From the NCBI GenBank assembly GCA_015478945.1, contig JABUQX010007754.1, forward strand, positions 1-52,500: a stretch of 52,500 bases of DNA, given 5' to 3'. The DNA comes from Trachelipus rathkii. Lineage: Eukaryota > Arthropoda > Malacostraca > Isopoda > Trachelipodidae. The translations under genes were made by a program, and so were the position numbers. The stretch's first letter is position 1. The number at the start of each line of letters is the position of its first letter. This document shows positions 43,500-52,500 of this stretch, one piece after another. The notes under the pieces were generated by a model. The model was not told the origin of the DNA. It saw nothing but the letters and a program-made list of their open reading frames with translations, and did not search any database.

Positions 43500-43980
43500 A
43501 TACTTGTAAAATATTAATAATAAGAAAGAGTCTCTTTAATCTTTATGTATTTTTTATTCGCTTTATTTTAATATTAATGTTTAAGCTAATATACATTACC
43601 TTAAATTTCTTTTAAGAATATAACTACTTATTAATTTGTTCTTAAGTAAAGAATCATTAATTATTTTTAATTTGCAACATTTTTTAAAGAATCACTCATT
43701 TATATTTTTTAAAGAACTAAATCATTATTTATTTTGTGTAAACTTATTTTTTAAAGAAAAGTTTGTTTCATTTTTTGTTTTTAAAGAACTGCTCCTTAAG
43801 CATTTTTCCTTTTAAACTCGTTAATTTTTTTAAAGAATTCTTAATAATTTTTTTAAAAGCTGCTCTAATTATATTTCAAAATTTCAAAATATTTTTTTTT
43901 TTTCAAATTAACACTACTCGGTAATATCACATCATTGTGGTAATATTTGAGATTAACGGATTCTAAACAAATCTATATTT
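43500..43980. repeat. T-rich low-complexity stretch with recurring tttttaaagaa
   Basis: The motif ttttttaaagaa recurs irregularly at about 43681, 43707, 43748, 43779, 43826 and 43850, with spacings from 26 to 47 bp. No gene or other structure is seen. Confidence 0.6.
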
Positions 43981-44028
43981 TTTTTAAAATTCAATCGAAC
44001 TTTTGATAATGGTATGGAGCAACGGTGC

Positions 44029-44029
<1 letters not shown>

Positions 44030-44084
<55 letters not shown>

Positions 44085-44094
44085 ATATATATAA

Positions 44095-44136
<42 letters not shown>

Positions 44137-44190
44137 TATAGTTATAAAATATATATATATATATATATATCTATATATATATATATTATA

Positions 44191-44239
<49 letters not shown>

Positions 44240-44248
44240 TTATATATA

Positions 44249-44308
<60 letters not shown>
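44030..44308. repeat. Compound (CA)n-(TA)n microsatellite
   Basis: About 40 bp of (CA)n (44030-44070) passes into about 238 bp of (TA)n with a few phase slips. The right edge is the first base of the hAT-like element at 44309. Confidence 0.97.
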
Positions 44309-44875
<567 letters not shown>

Positions 44876-44904
44876 ATATATATATATATATATATATAAT
44901 ATAT

Positions 44905-44935
<31 letters not shown>

Positions 44936-44973
44936 TATTATATATATATATATAATAATATATATATAATACG

Positions 44974-45008
<35 letters not shown>

Positions 45009-45014
45009 ATATTA
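44876..45014. repeat. (TA)n microsatellite, right flank of the hAT-like element
   Basis: Interrupted TA array of about 139 bp. Together with 44071-44308 it was probably one array before insertion of the element. Confidence 0.95.
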
Positions 45015-45015
45015 T

Positions 45016-45037
45016 TGAAGTCGGTCTTAAAATCATT
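45016..45037 (+). mobile_element. 22-bp fragment identical to the start of the 3' LTR
   Basis: The 22 bases here (beginning tgaagtcggtcttaaaat) are identical to 50959-50980, the inferred first 22 bases of the gypsy 3' LTR, and differ from the 5' LTR, which has 'ccc' in place of 'cgg'. The match begins exactly at the TG of the LTR, just after the TA array, then stops abruptly. It is probably the stub of another LTR insertion. Confidence 0.6.
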
Positions 45038-45054
45038 AAATTAAAAAAGGGTTG

Positions 45055-45122
45055 GGGATTTTTTGGATTTTTTGAGAAAAAAATCAATTTTTGATTTTTT
45101 GGATTTTTTGGATTTTTTGAGA
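45055..45122 (+). repeat. ggattttttt short imperfect repeat
   Basis: About five 'ggattttttgag' or 'gattttttgg' units follow one another. They end next to a perfect 12-bp palindrome, cgtgacgtcacg (45125-45136), which contains the CRE-like core TGACGTCA. No element boundary is assigned. From 45137 to 45479 I see only AT-rich sequence with no gene. Confidence 0.6.
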
Positions 45123-45479
45123 ATCGTGACGTCACGCGAAATATAATTTGTAAACAAACTTTTTTTTTAAGTTTGATTAAGTATTATTTTTAACCCTAGG
45201 CCCTATATCTGAGTTCAAAATCTTAAAATAGGGCTTATAGTCTATGACACAATGAAACAGAAACACTAAAGAGTGTTATTTGTAATAATGATAATATATT
45301 ACATCATAAATAAAAGAAACATGTTTGAAACATGAAATTTTGTTGACATTTTTAAAGTGTAGAAATTTGAAACAGAGTAGCCTTGCTATGATGTTATATT
45401 TCTAATTTTTTATTTCTATTGAAATTAAATCACTTAAATATCCAAAAAAATTAAAATATATATATAAAAAAGCAAAAAA

Positions 45480-45561
45480 TCGAGGAGTGGCAGACAGATT
45501 CGTTGGCCGAGTCGTTACTTAGATTAAAGAATCTGCTGCCCCAACCTCTGGAGGGGGGTTC
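45480..45561 (+). mobile_element. Truncated upstream gypsy copy: pol 3' end and polypurine tract
   Basis: This segment matches 50877-50958. It encodes the last 15 residues of pol (ending [11 protein letters not shown], stop at 45525-45527) with one synonymous change (CTA to TTA), then the non-coding stretch and the polypurine tract ggagggggg (45550-45558), directly before the LTR. Since it lies upstream of the 5' LTR of the complete element, it must belong to a second copy that used that same LTR as its 3' LTR. The rest of that copy is lost; similarity starts abruptly at 45480. Confidence 0.8.
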
Positions 45562-45922
45562 TGAAGTCCCTCTTAAAAATAAAATAACCTAATACTGTAT
45601 TAACATATATGTAATTTAGTAAATTTATATTAAAAACACAATATAATGTTAGTGCAGTTTAAACATCTGAATGTAGTTTTTGTTTATCTGGCAACATCGA
45701 TTTTTGCAAAAGCCGTGACTAATACTTCGGTCGCTCTACCGCTTTTTGAACTCAACGAATGGAGAGCGTCTAACTGCTGCAACAATATTTCTGTTATTAA
45801 CTAAAAGTGATTCTTACATTTATCCTAAAGTTTTAGGGATCGTATTGCCTCTCATTTTGGAGTCAGAATAGAACATATTTTTACAAGAAGAATTTTATTA
45901 CATCCTACATCACCCGCCAAAA
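45562..45922 (+). repeat. 5' LTR (361 bp)
   Basis: Pairs with 50959-51326. It begins TGAAGTC after the polypurine tract. Shared sequence ends at 'cgccaaaa' (45922), after which the two copies diverge completely; the true 3' end might instead be one of the CA dinucleotides just inside. Compared with the 3' LTR it has 'ccc' for 'cgg' near position 8 and a different stretch at about positions 18-25, plus a shorter 'gcgtctaac' for 'gcgtctctaac'. This LTR should carry the promoter, but no sure TATA box can be picked out of such AT-rich DNA. Confidence 0.85.
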
Positions 45923-45923
45923 C

Positions 45924-45941
45924 TGGTAACCCTACATGGAG
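45924..45941 (+). other. Putative primer binding site
   Basis: The 18 bases tggtaaccctacatggag start one base after the LTR end. Starting with TGG (complement of tRNA CCA) and lying right after the LTR is what a tRNA primer site needs. I could not match the following bases to a tRNA, so the primer is unassigned. Confidence 0.45.
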
Positions 45942-46088
45942 TTGAACAAGATTTGTTTGAATACATTTTCCGAATTCCATCAGCCATATTTCTTCAATCA
46001 AAATTGCGATCCCTGAAATTTTTTTGGGTGCAAACAGGACAATATCTTTTATATATATAATATATATTGCAATTTTTGTCCTAATCAC

Positions 46089-46205
<117 letters not shown>

Positions 46206-46253
46206 TGCCTAAGCGATATTCTAATTATTTTATAACTTTTGCATTCATTTCTA

Positions 46254-46468
<215 letters not shown>

Positions 46469-46580
46469 CTCAAAAAAAAAATATATTTATTCAATATTCC
46501 TTAGGCTCTAACTAACAAAAATATATATATATTTTTTTTTTAATTTATCAATATTTGAGTCGCGATCTTGCATTATAATC

Positions 46581-47540
46581 ATGCCGGGCGACGATGAGCA
46601 TTCTCCCACCTCTGACTTTTCCAACTTGCGTCTCCAGCGATTCTTTACAGATGACCCAGAATTGTGGTTGTCATTGGCTGAGAATGTCTTTCGTCCGGAT
46701 GAAGAGGAGAGAAATAAATATTCAAGGGTATTAAATTCCCTTCCTCAAGCTACTTTAGTACGCATTCGCGATTCCCTGCCAACTTTAGGCGTATCAACAA
46801 CCCCTTACACGGCTCTTAAAGAATTACTAATCACGCGATTAGCCCCTTCCCAGGAGGTAAAATATGAACGATTGTTGAAAGATACTCAGCTTGGCGATTT
46901 GCGTCCTTCTGAACTGTTAGTTAACATGCTTTCGTTGCTAGGAAGTACTCCTTCCGCCAGAGAGGAGGCCATATTAAGGCATCTTTTTCTTCAAAAGATG
47001 CCCTTGTATGCCCAAGATATACTCGCCTCTCTCGATCCAGCCCTTTCTTTGAGCGTGGTTGCTGAAAAAGCAGACCGCATGCTCCGCACACATGCTTCTG
47101 CAACGCATTTAGTTGCTGCAACTTCTACTCTTCCACCACCCCCGCCACCCCCACAAGCTCCTTCACCACTGTCTTCTCTTACTTCTCATCCTTCACATTC
47201 CTCTTCCTCTCCGGTTTCTCACTCTTCTCAAGCTTGTTCTCCTCATCTTTCTCACGGAACTTGCTCTCACACGACATCTTCTGCTCTAGATGCTCGTGTT
47301 TCTGCTCTGGAAATCGGTCTTGCAGAGATCAAAACCGAGTTGCTTTCTGTCACTTCTACTCTAAGGCAGCTCTCATTTCGTTCTCGTTCTTCTTCTCGTA
47401 GTAGGACTCCCACTCGTGGTCGTTCTCCTTCTGCTTCTAGTGACAATACCTATCCTCACGGATATTGTTACTATCATAATTTCTTCGGTGCAAGAGCGAA
47501 GAAATGTGCTTCTCCGTGCACTTTTTCGGAAAACAAATAG
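46581..47540 (+). CDS. gag: Gag polyprotein of Ty3/gypsy element
   Basis: A 319-residue ORF encoding the structural protein that forms the cytoplasmic virus-like particle. The N-terminal half has the capsid-type pattern common to this metazoan gypsy group: [17 protein letters not shown] (about residues 21-37), a helical region with [14 protein letters not shown], then [14 protein letters not shown] and LFLQKMP. Residues about 184-230 are Pro/Ser/His-rich, and about 266-287 form an Arg/Ser-rich basic stretch likely to bind RNA. The C-terminus carries C296-x2-H299-x9-C309-x3-C313 (CYYHNFFG...KKC..PC), a zinc-finger-like motif typical of this group in place of the retroviral CCHC knuckle. The stop comes six residues after it. 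Pol begins in the -1 frame, overlapping by about 37 nt. The ATG at 46581 gives a complete N-terminus. In related elements I recall gag and pol being one frame here, so the stop may be a one-base indel. Confidence 0.92.
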   Translation: MPGDDEHSPTSDFSNLRLQRFFTDDPELWLSLAENVFRPDEEERNKYSRVLNSLPQATLVRIRDSLPTLGVSTTPYTALKELLITRLAPSQEVKYERLLKDTQLGDLRPSELLVNMLSLLGSTPSAREEAILRHLFLQKMPLYAQDILASLDPALSLSVVAEKADRMLRTHASATHLVAATSTLPPPPPPPQAPSPLSSLTSHPSHSSSSPVSHSSQACSPHLSHGTCSHTTSSALDARVSALEIGLAEIKTELLSVTSTLRQLSFRSRSSSRSRTPTRGRSPSASSDNTYPHGYCYYHNFFGARAKKCASPCTFSENK

Positions 47541-48463
47541 GCCAAGGGATAGCAGAAGCGACTGCCCCTTGTGGCCCTGACACTTCGCTTCCTACTGTAC
47601 TTCGTATTTACGATCGCATCACAAAGCAAAACTTTCTGATTGATACTGGCGCATCTTTGTCTTTGGTCCCTCCGGATCCGTCTCAGCGCTCTGCAGTACC
47701 TCTTTCTACTCATACGCTGTATGCTGCGAATGGTTCAACTATTCCAGTATATGGTGAACGACTTTGCTCTTTGGAACTCTCGCTTCGACGGAGTTTTAAA
47801 TGGGTTTTTCTTGTGGCAAAAGTTACACAACCTATTATTGGGGCAGACTTCTTGTCCCATTTCAATCTCATGGTGGACATTCGCAATCAACGTTTGGTAG
47901 ACGGTACCACTACGTTGTCCTCAAAGGGTGCTCTGATCTCTTCTGTTTTTGGAGGCATTTCTACTATTGCCCCATGTTCTTCTTCTTCAGACGCTTCTCC
48001 CTTTGTTACTATGTTACAGAAGGATTTTCCGGATCTTTTAAATCCTTGTTCTTCTTCTTTACCTGTCCAACATGATGTACAGCACCATATCGAGACGTCT
48101 GGTCCTCCAACTTTCGCTCGTGCTAGACGTCTCCCCCCAGACAAACTCAAGGCGGCTCAAGCCGAGTTCGAGCATATGTTAGAACTAGGTATTGTCCGCC
48201 CCTCTAAGAGTGCTTGGGCTTCACCTCTTCACATGGTGCCAAAACCTTCGGGTGATTGGAGACCGTGTGGAGACTTTAGGGCTCTGAATGCCTCGACAAC
48301 ACCTGACCGCTACCCGGTTCCGCATATTCAGTCCTTTAACTCTCGTCTGGATGGCGCAACCATCTTTTCAAAATTGGATATGGTCAGGGCATATCATCAG
48401 ATTCCTGTAGCTGCTGATGACATTAAAAAAAACCGCTGTTATTACTCCTTTTGGATTATTTGA
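47504..48463 (+). CDS. pol: Pol, N-terminal part: protease and first half of reverse transcriptase (frameshifted)
   Basis: A 319-residue ORF in the -1 frame relative to gag; its ATG at 47504 is only the first methionine in the open frame, and pol is probably made as a fusion with gag. The aspartic protease has active-site D47-T-G-A in [13 protein letters not shown] and the flap-side IIGADFL (111-117). The protease processes Gag and Pol. A linker of about 75 residues follows. The RT begins near residue 200 and shows [11 protein letters not shown] (252-262) and [14 protein letters not shown] with catalytic D292. Frame is lost at an A8 run (48425-48432): the ORF then adds ten unrelated residues and stops, while the RT continues in the next frame from about 48427. 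An extra A in the run would account for this. It could be a true inactivating mutation or a homopolymer sequencing error. Confidence 0.9.
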   Translation: MCFSVHFFGKQIGQGIAEATAPCGPDTSLPTVLRIYDRITKQNFLIDTGASLSLVPPDPSQRSAVPLSTHTLYAANGSTIPVYGERLCSLELSLRRSFKWVFLVAKVTQPIIGADFLSHFNLMVDIRNQRLVDGTTTLSSKGALISSVFGGISTIAPCSSSSDASPFVTMLQKDFPDLLNPCSSSLPVQHDVQHHIETSGPPTFARARRLPPDKLKAAQAEFEHMLELGIVRPSKSAWASPLHMVPKPSGDWRPCGDFRALNASTTPDRYPVPHIQSFNSRLDGATIFSKLDMVRAYHQIPVAADDIKKNRCYYSFWII

Positions 48464-50924
48464 GTATACTAGAATGCCCTTCGGTCTGAGATGTGCAGCT
48501 CAAACTTTTCAGAGGTTTATTGATACTATACTGCGTGGCTTACCTTTCGCCTGGGCTTATCTCGACGACCTTCTTGTAGCAAGTGCAACTCCTGAGGAGC
48601 ATCAGGATCATTTGCGTGCTGTTTTCGCACGATTAAACGATGCTGGAATGCGACTTAATCTCGCGAAGTGTGTATTTGGTACATCATCTCTCACTTTCCT
48701 GGGCCATACTGTTTCTCCTGAAGGTGTTAAACCACTCTCCGATCGTGTTGATGCCATTCGTGCATTCCCTCTTCCTCAAACACAGAAGCAACTTCGTCAA
48801 TACTTAGGAATGGTAAACTTTTACCACCGTTTCCTTCGTTCAGCTTCCGAACTTCTTCGTCCACTTACAGCCCTTATTACACAAAAGAAGAGGGGTTCAG
48901 CCATCATTCTTGATTGGACGGATGAGGCAAGAAAAGCTTTTGACGCTTCAAAGGAAGCTCTAGCTGCTGCAACACTTCTTGTCCATCCTCAGGACTCTGC
49001 ACCAACGCGTATTCAAGTTGACGCTTCCGACTTTGCTGTCGGTGGTGTCTTGCAGCAGTATTTGAATAACGTTTGGTCTCCTTTAGCCTTTTTCTCTCGC
49101 AAGCTTCAACCTGCCGAAACTCGGTATAGTGCTTTCGGTAGGGAGTTGCTGGCAATGTACCTAACTACTCGTCACTTCAGGTACTTCATAGAAGGTCGAG
49201 ATTTTCACATCTTAACCGATCACAAACCTCTTACGTTCGCGATGATTTCCCGTCACGAACGACATTCTCCCAGAGAAGCACGCCACCTGGAATACGTCTC
49301 CCAATTCACCACTGACGTTCGGCATATCTCTGGGGTAGATAACACCACTGCCGATGCCCTTTCGCGCATCCAGATCGACTCTATTTCTCCTATTCCAATC
49401 ATAGATTTTGAAGCTATGGCACAGCTCCAAGAGGACGAAATCATCGACCCCACATTAACTTCTTCTTTACGGCTAGAGTGGATAACACTCCCAGGTATCA
49501 AGAGGAAGTTGTTATGTGATACGTCAACCTCTACTCCTCGTCCATACGTTCCTTCTTCATACAGGAAAGACATCTTCCTCAATCTCCATTCCCTTTCTCA
49601 CCCCGGCATCGAGGCTTCGCGAAAGCTGATTTCAGCACGCTTTGTGTGGCCCGGCGTCAATGCCGAGGTGACGAAGTGGACACGCAATTGTCTTTCCTGT
49701 CAACGGTCTAAAGTCCAGAGGCACACTAAAAGCCCTCTTGGCTCCTTCTTACCACCAGGTGACAGGTTTGAAAAGGTTCACATAGATATTGTAGGACCTC
49801 TTCCTCCTTCTAATGGCAAACGCTACCTTCTTACTTGTATCGACCGGTTCACTCGATGGACCGAAGCCATTCCTCTTTCTGTTGCTTCTTCGGAATCCAT
49901 TGCGACAGCTTTTATGACGCATTGGGTTTCTCGTTTCGGCATACCTCTCTCTGTCACTACAGATCAAGGACGTGTCTTCGAATCTTATCTTTGGAGAGAT
50001 TTGATGCGCCTCCTTGGTTCTGAAAAGATTCATACCACTTGCTTTAATCCAAAAGCAAACGGAATTGTAGAACGATTCCATCGTCAGCTTAAGGCTTCCT
50101 TGGCTGCTCATCCACAACCGGAACATTGGACAGACGCTCTTCCGTTGGTAATGCTAGGTATTCGCACTGCCATCAAAGAGGATCTGCAATGTTCTGCGGC
50201 AGAACTTGTCTACGGTTCCACTCTTCGGCTTCCCGGAGAGTTCTTTTCGCAATCTTCTCCGTCTCCTACTGCTGACCCATTATCTTATCTAACCCGCTTA
50301 AGGCGCTGTGCTTCGTCGTGGAGACCGACTCCTACTCGTCACCACAAAGTGCATTCTTTCGTCCCTAAGGACCTCTCTACATGCACACATGTCTTTGTAA
50401 GGCATGACTCGCACCGCACTGCTTTCCAACCGAAGTACGATGGACCTTTTCCTGTGTTACTTCGGAAGGAGAAGTTTTTTACCATTCAACGTCCCACACG
50501 CACAGAGGTCGTATCAATCGACCGTCTTAAGCCAGCGTTCTTCGAGTCCAATCCTCCTGATACTCCGGATTCGGAATTGTTCCCAAGATCAGTTTCAGTC
50601 CCTTTCAGCACGACTCCTACCTACAACATTCCTGTTTCACCTCCCCCTTCTCTTCCTACTATCTCACCGCCACCTCCCTTAGTACCATTATCTCCTGATC
50701 CAGCTTTAGCTCAACCGTCTAGCACACCAGATGAGGTAACTTCAGCTCCACAACCTCGTCCGAGTACTCGTGCTAGTACACGCGATATAGCCACACCTGC
50801 ACCGAATGTACCTACAGCTCGACCTTCCGGGCCCTCTCTCCGTTCTGCTTCAATACCTCCTTCTACTCAACGTAGTTCGAGGAGTGGCAGACAGATTCGT
50901 TGGCCGAGTCGTTACCTAGATTAA
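48417..50924 (+). CDS. pol: Pol, C-terminal part: rest of RT, RNase H and integrase
   Basis: An 835-residue ORF in the +1 frame relative to the first pol part; its ATG at 48417 is incidental, since real RT sequence starts only after the A8 run. [17 protein letters not shown] and the catalytic YLDD at 48-51. RNase H: D202 ([14 protein letters not shown]), E243, D268 (LTDHKPL) and D313 (TTADALSRI). Integrase: zinc-binding H391-x3-H395...C425-x2-C428, then catalytic D457 (HIDIVGP), D516 (TTDQG) and E552 (VERFHRQ), with 35 residues between the last two as in DD35E enzymes. A GPY/F-type module follows (KYDGPF near 673-678). The tail, about 712-835, is Pro/Ser/Thr-rich and ends RWPSRYLD. Together these copy the RNA to DNA and integrate it. 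All catalytic residues are kept, which fits a young copy. Several long opposite-strand ORFs are shadows. Confidence 0.94.
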   Translation: MTLKKTAVITPFGLFEYTRMPFGLRCAAQTFQRFIDTILRGLPFAWAYLDDLLVASATPEEHQDHLRAVFARLNDAGMRLNLAKCVFGTSSLTFLGHTVSPEGVKPLSDRVDAIRAFPLPQTQKQLRQYLGMVNFYHRFLRSASELLRPLTALITQKKRGSAIILDWTDEARKAFDASKEALAAATLLVHPQDSAPTRIQVDASDFAVGGVLQQYLNNVWSPLAFFSRKLQPAETRYSAFGRELLAMYLTTRHFRYFIEGRDFHILTDHKPLTFAMISRHERHSPREARHLEYVSQFTTDVRHISGVDNTTADALSRIQIDSISPIPIIDFEAMAQLQEDEIIDPTLTSSLRLEWITLPGIKRKLLCDTSTSTPRPYVPSSYRKDIFLNLHSLSHPGIEASRKLISARFVWPGVNAEVTKWTRNCLSCQRSKVQRHTKSPLGSFLPPGDRFEKVHIDIVGPLPPSNGKRYLLTCIDRFTRWTEAIPLSVASSESIATAFMTHWVSRFGIPLSVTTDQGRVFESYLWRDLMRLLGSEKIHTTCFNPKANGIVERFHRQLKASLAAHPQPEHWTDALPLVMLGIRTAIKEDLQCSAAELVYGSTLRLPGEFFSQSSPSPTADPLSYLTRLRRCASSWRPTPTRHHKVHSFVPKDLSTCTHVFVRHDSHRTAFQPKYDGPFPVLLRKEKFFTIQRPTRTEVVSIDRLKPAFFESNPPDTPDSELFPRSVSVPFSTTPTYNIPVSPPPSLPTISPPPPLVPLSPDPALAQPSSTPDEVTSAPQPRPSTRASTRDIATPAPNVPTARPSGPSLRSASIPPSTQRSSRSGRQIRWPSRYLD

Positions 50925-50946
50925 AGAATCTGCTGCCCCAACCTCT

Positions 50947-50955
50947 GGAGGGGGG
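50947..50955 (+). other. Polypurine tract
   Basis: ggagggggg, three bases before the TG of the 3' LTR. It primes plus-strand DNA synthesis. The same tract occurs at 45550-45558 before the 5' LTR, as the remnant of the upstream copy. Confidence 0.85.
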
Positions 50956-50958
50956 TTC

Positions 50959-51326
50959 TGAAGTCGGTCTTAAAATCATTTTTAATAACCTAATACTGTA
51001 TTAACATATATGTAATTTGGTAAATTTATATTAAAAACACAATATAATGTTAGTGCAGTTTAAACATCTGAATGTAGTTTTTTGTTTATCTGGCAACATC
51101 GATTTTTGCAAAAGCCGTGACTAATACTTCGTTCGCTCTACCGCTTTTTGAACTCAACGTATCAAGAGCGTCTCTAACTGCTGCAACATTATTTCTGTTA
51201 TTAACTAAAAGTGATTCTTACATTTATCCTAAAGTTTTAGGGATCGTATTGCCTCTCATTTTGGAGTCAGAATAGAACATATTTTTACAAGAAGAATTTT
51301 ATTCCATCCTACATCACCCGCCAAAA
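50959..51326 (+). repeat. 3' LTR (368 bp)
   Basis: Pairs with 45562-45922 over its whole length and begins TGAAGTCGG. Its first 22 bases are also found alone at 45016-45037. Similarity to the 5' LTR ends at 51326, next to unrelated AT-rich sequence. Pol ends 34 bp upstream. Confidence 0.88.
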
Positions 51327-51447
51327 TATATATTACTTAGTGGGTCATAAACAGAATTTAACAAAAAAAAAAAAACTTGGGAGATTAATTAAATTTATAT
51401 ATGAGAGGTTTGGTAGAGCCTTTTTAGGCCTTTTACATGGAGACGAG

Positions 51448-51448
<1 letters not shown>

Positions 51449-51508
<60 letters not shown>

Positions 51509-51541
51509 ATATATATATATATTATATATATATATTATATA

Positions 51542-51591
<50 letters not shown>
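51449..51591. repeat. (TA)n microsatellite, interrupted
   Basis: About 143 bp of TA repeats with several phase slips. Between the 3' LTR and this array (51327-51448) I see nothing beyond a poly-A tract near 51362. Confidence 0.97.
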
Positions 51592-51596
<5 letters not shown>

Positions 51597-51637
51597 ATTT
51601 TATTTTTATCAATACTTATTAACACTGCGAAGTGGAG

Positions 51638-51732
51638 TAGAAGGTGGAGCAGTTTACCTAATCAATAAAATATGATATCCCGATCTGCTGAGTGTTTTTT
51701 AACCTTGTGCGGTGCTCTGCTTGACCCTGCGC
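51638..51732 (+). mobile_element. Truncated SINE 3' body (direct repeat copy 1)
   Basis: 51649-51732 matches 51923-52003 with scattered differences; shared landmarks are 'gcagtttacc', 'atcaataaaata', 'ccttgtgcggtgc' and 'gcttgaccct'. It lacks the tRNA-like head found before the second copy, so it looks like a 5'-truncated copy. Confidence 0.65.
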
Positions 51733-51812
51733 AAGAGCGTGGACGGGAAGAGCGTGGCATGTCCTGTAGGTGGGTGCTTATATTCACCACAGGAAGATTT
51801 ATCGCGTTCTTC

Positions 51813-52003
51813 TTTTAGCCCATCGTGGCGTAGTGGTCAAGCACATACACGTTCATCTGCTAGGGCCCAGGTTCAATCCCAGTTGGTGCCTTCTCTTTTC
51901 TATAGGTACCACAGCGGCTGATGCAGTTTACCTTATCAATAAAATACGATCCCCCGGTTGCTGAGTATTTTTCACCTTGTGCGGTGCCCTGCTTGACCCT
52001 ACG
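51813..52003 (+). mobile_element. tRNA-derived SINE with Pol III boxes
   Basis: The head contains an A box tggcgtagtgg (51826-51836) and a B box ggttcaatccc (51870-51880), separated by 33 bases, normal for a Pol III promoter. The acceptor and T stems do not pair well, so this is a tRNA-derived repeat rather than a working tRNA gene. It passes into the body shared with 51649-51732. The true 3' end is not certain: no A-rich tail or target duplication is visible. The short ORFs here are chance. Confidence 0.7.
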
Positions 52004-52317
<314 letters not shown>

Positions 52318-52500
52318 TTAGAGAATTTAATAAAATAATAATAACAAAAATAATAGAAACAATAATAATAATAAAAAGAGTAAAATTAATAAATATAAAA
52401 TTAAATTTCAAAAATTTATTCCATGAAATTATAAAAATTATTAATATATCGATATATCGTTGATTCGATATTGATGTATTATATCGATGATACTCGATCT

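Noticed and set aside
49749..50126. 125-codon minus-strand ORF, and other opposite-strand ORFs within pol
   Set aside because: They are shadows of the integrase and RT frames and have no recognised domain.
50925..50958. Envelope-like third ORF of an errantivirus-type element
   Set aside because: Only 34 bp separate pol from the 3' LTR, so there is no room for one.
51826..51890. Functional tRNA gene
   Set aside because: A and B boxes are present, but acceptor and T stems do not pair; a SINE head is the better reading.

Overview
The window looks like repeat-dominated, very AT-rich nuclear DNA from an invertebrate animal. Evidence for this is a Ty3/gypsy LTR retrotransposon of a metazoan type, hAT-like non-autonomous DNA transposon ends, a tRNA-derived SINE, many long (TA)n arrays, and no bacterial-style gene. 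The phylum cannot be fixed from sequence alone; molluscs and arthropods both carry such mixes. No host protein-coding gene can be supported.

Layout. Positions 1 to about 41.4 kb are one satellite array with a monomer of about 303 bp, built internally from related blocks of about 50 bp. The array runs in one orientation to about 10.6 kb and in the opposite orientation from about 10.66 kb onward. Copies are clear at 1-3.3 kb and again, inverted, at about 38-40.5 kb. Between them the monomer is broken by dense small indels, which looks more like unpolished long-read sequence than ordinary satellite decay. A few islands inside the array are not satellite: about 17.0 kb (tRNA-like D-arm), 23.56-24.6 kb (30-nt exact repeat), and 38.8-39.03 kb (relic of a repetitive-element ORF with an FHQDI motif).

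From 41.4 to 45.5 kb there is a patchwork: a hAT-like terminus, a 23-bp minisatellite of about 15 units with a dimeric higher-order pattern, a 47-48-bp minisatellite, T-rich repeats, (CA)n/(TA)n arrays, and a 567-bp hAT-like non-autonomous element sitting inside a TA array.

From 45.56 to 51.33 kb lies a nearly complete Ty3/gypsy element: 5' LTR, possible primer binding site, a leader swollen by (ATT)n and (TA)n, gag, pol (protease, reverse transcriptase, RNase H, integrase), polypurine tract, 3' LTR. Pol is broken by a frame change at an A8 run in the RT, and gag and pol are in different frames. The 5' LTR is preceded by the pol 3' end and polypurine tract of a second, truncated copy, so two elements share one LTR. 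After the element come another TA array, a truncated and a fuller SINE copy in direct order, a final TA array and AT-rich sequence to the end.

The coding domains of the retrotransposon work together as a replication unit (capsid, maturation, cDNA synthesis, integration). Nothing else in the window forms a pathway or operon.
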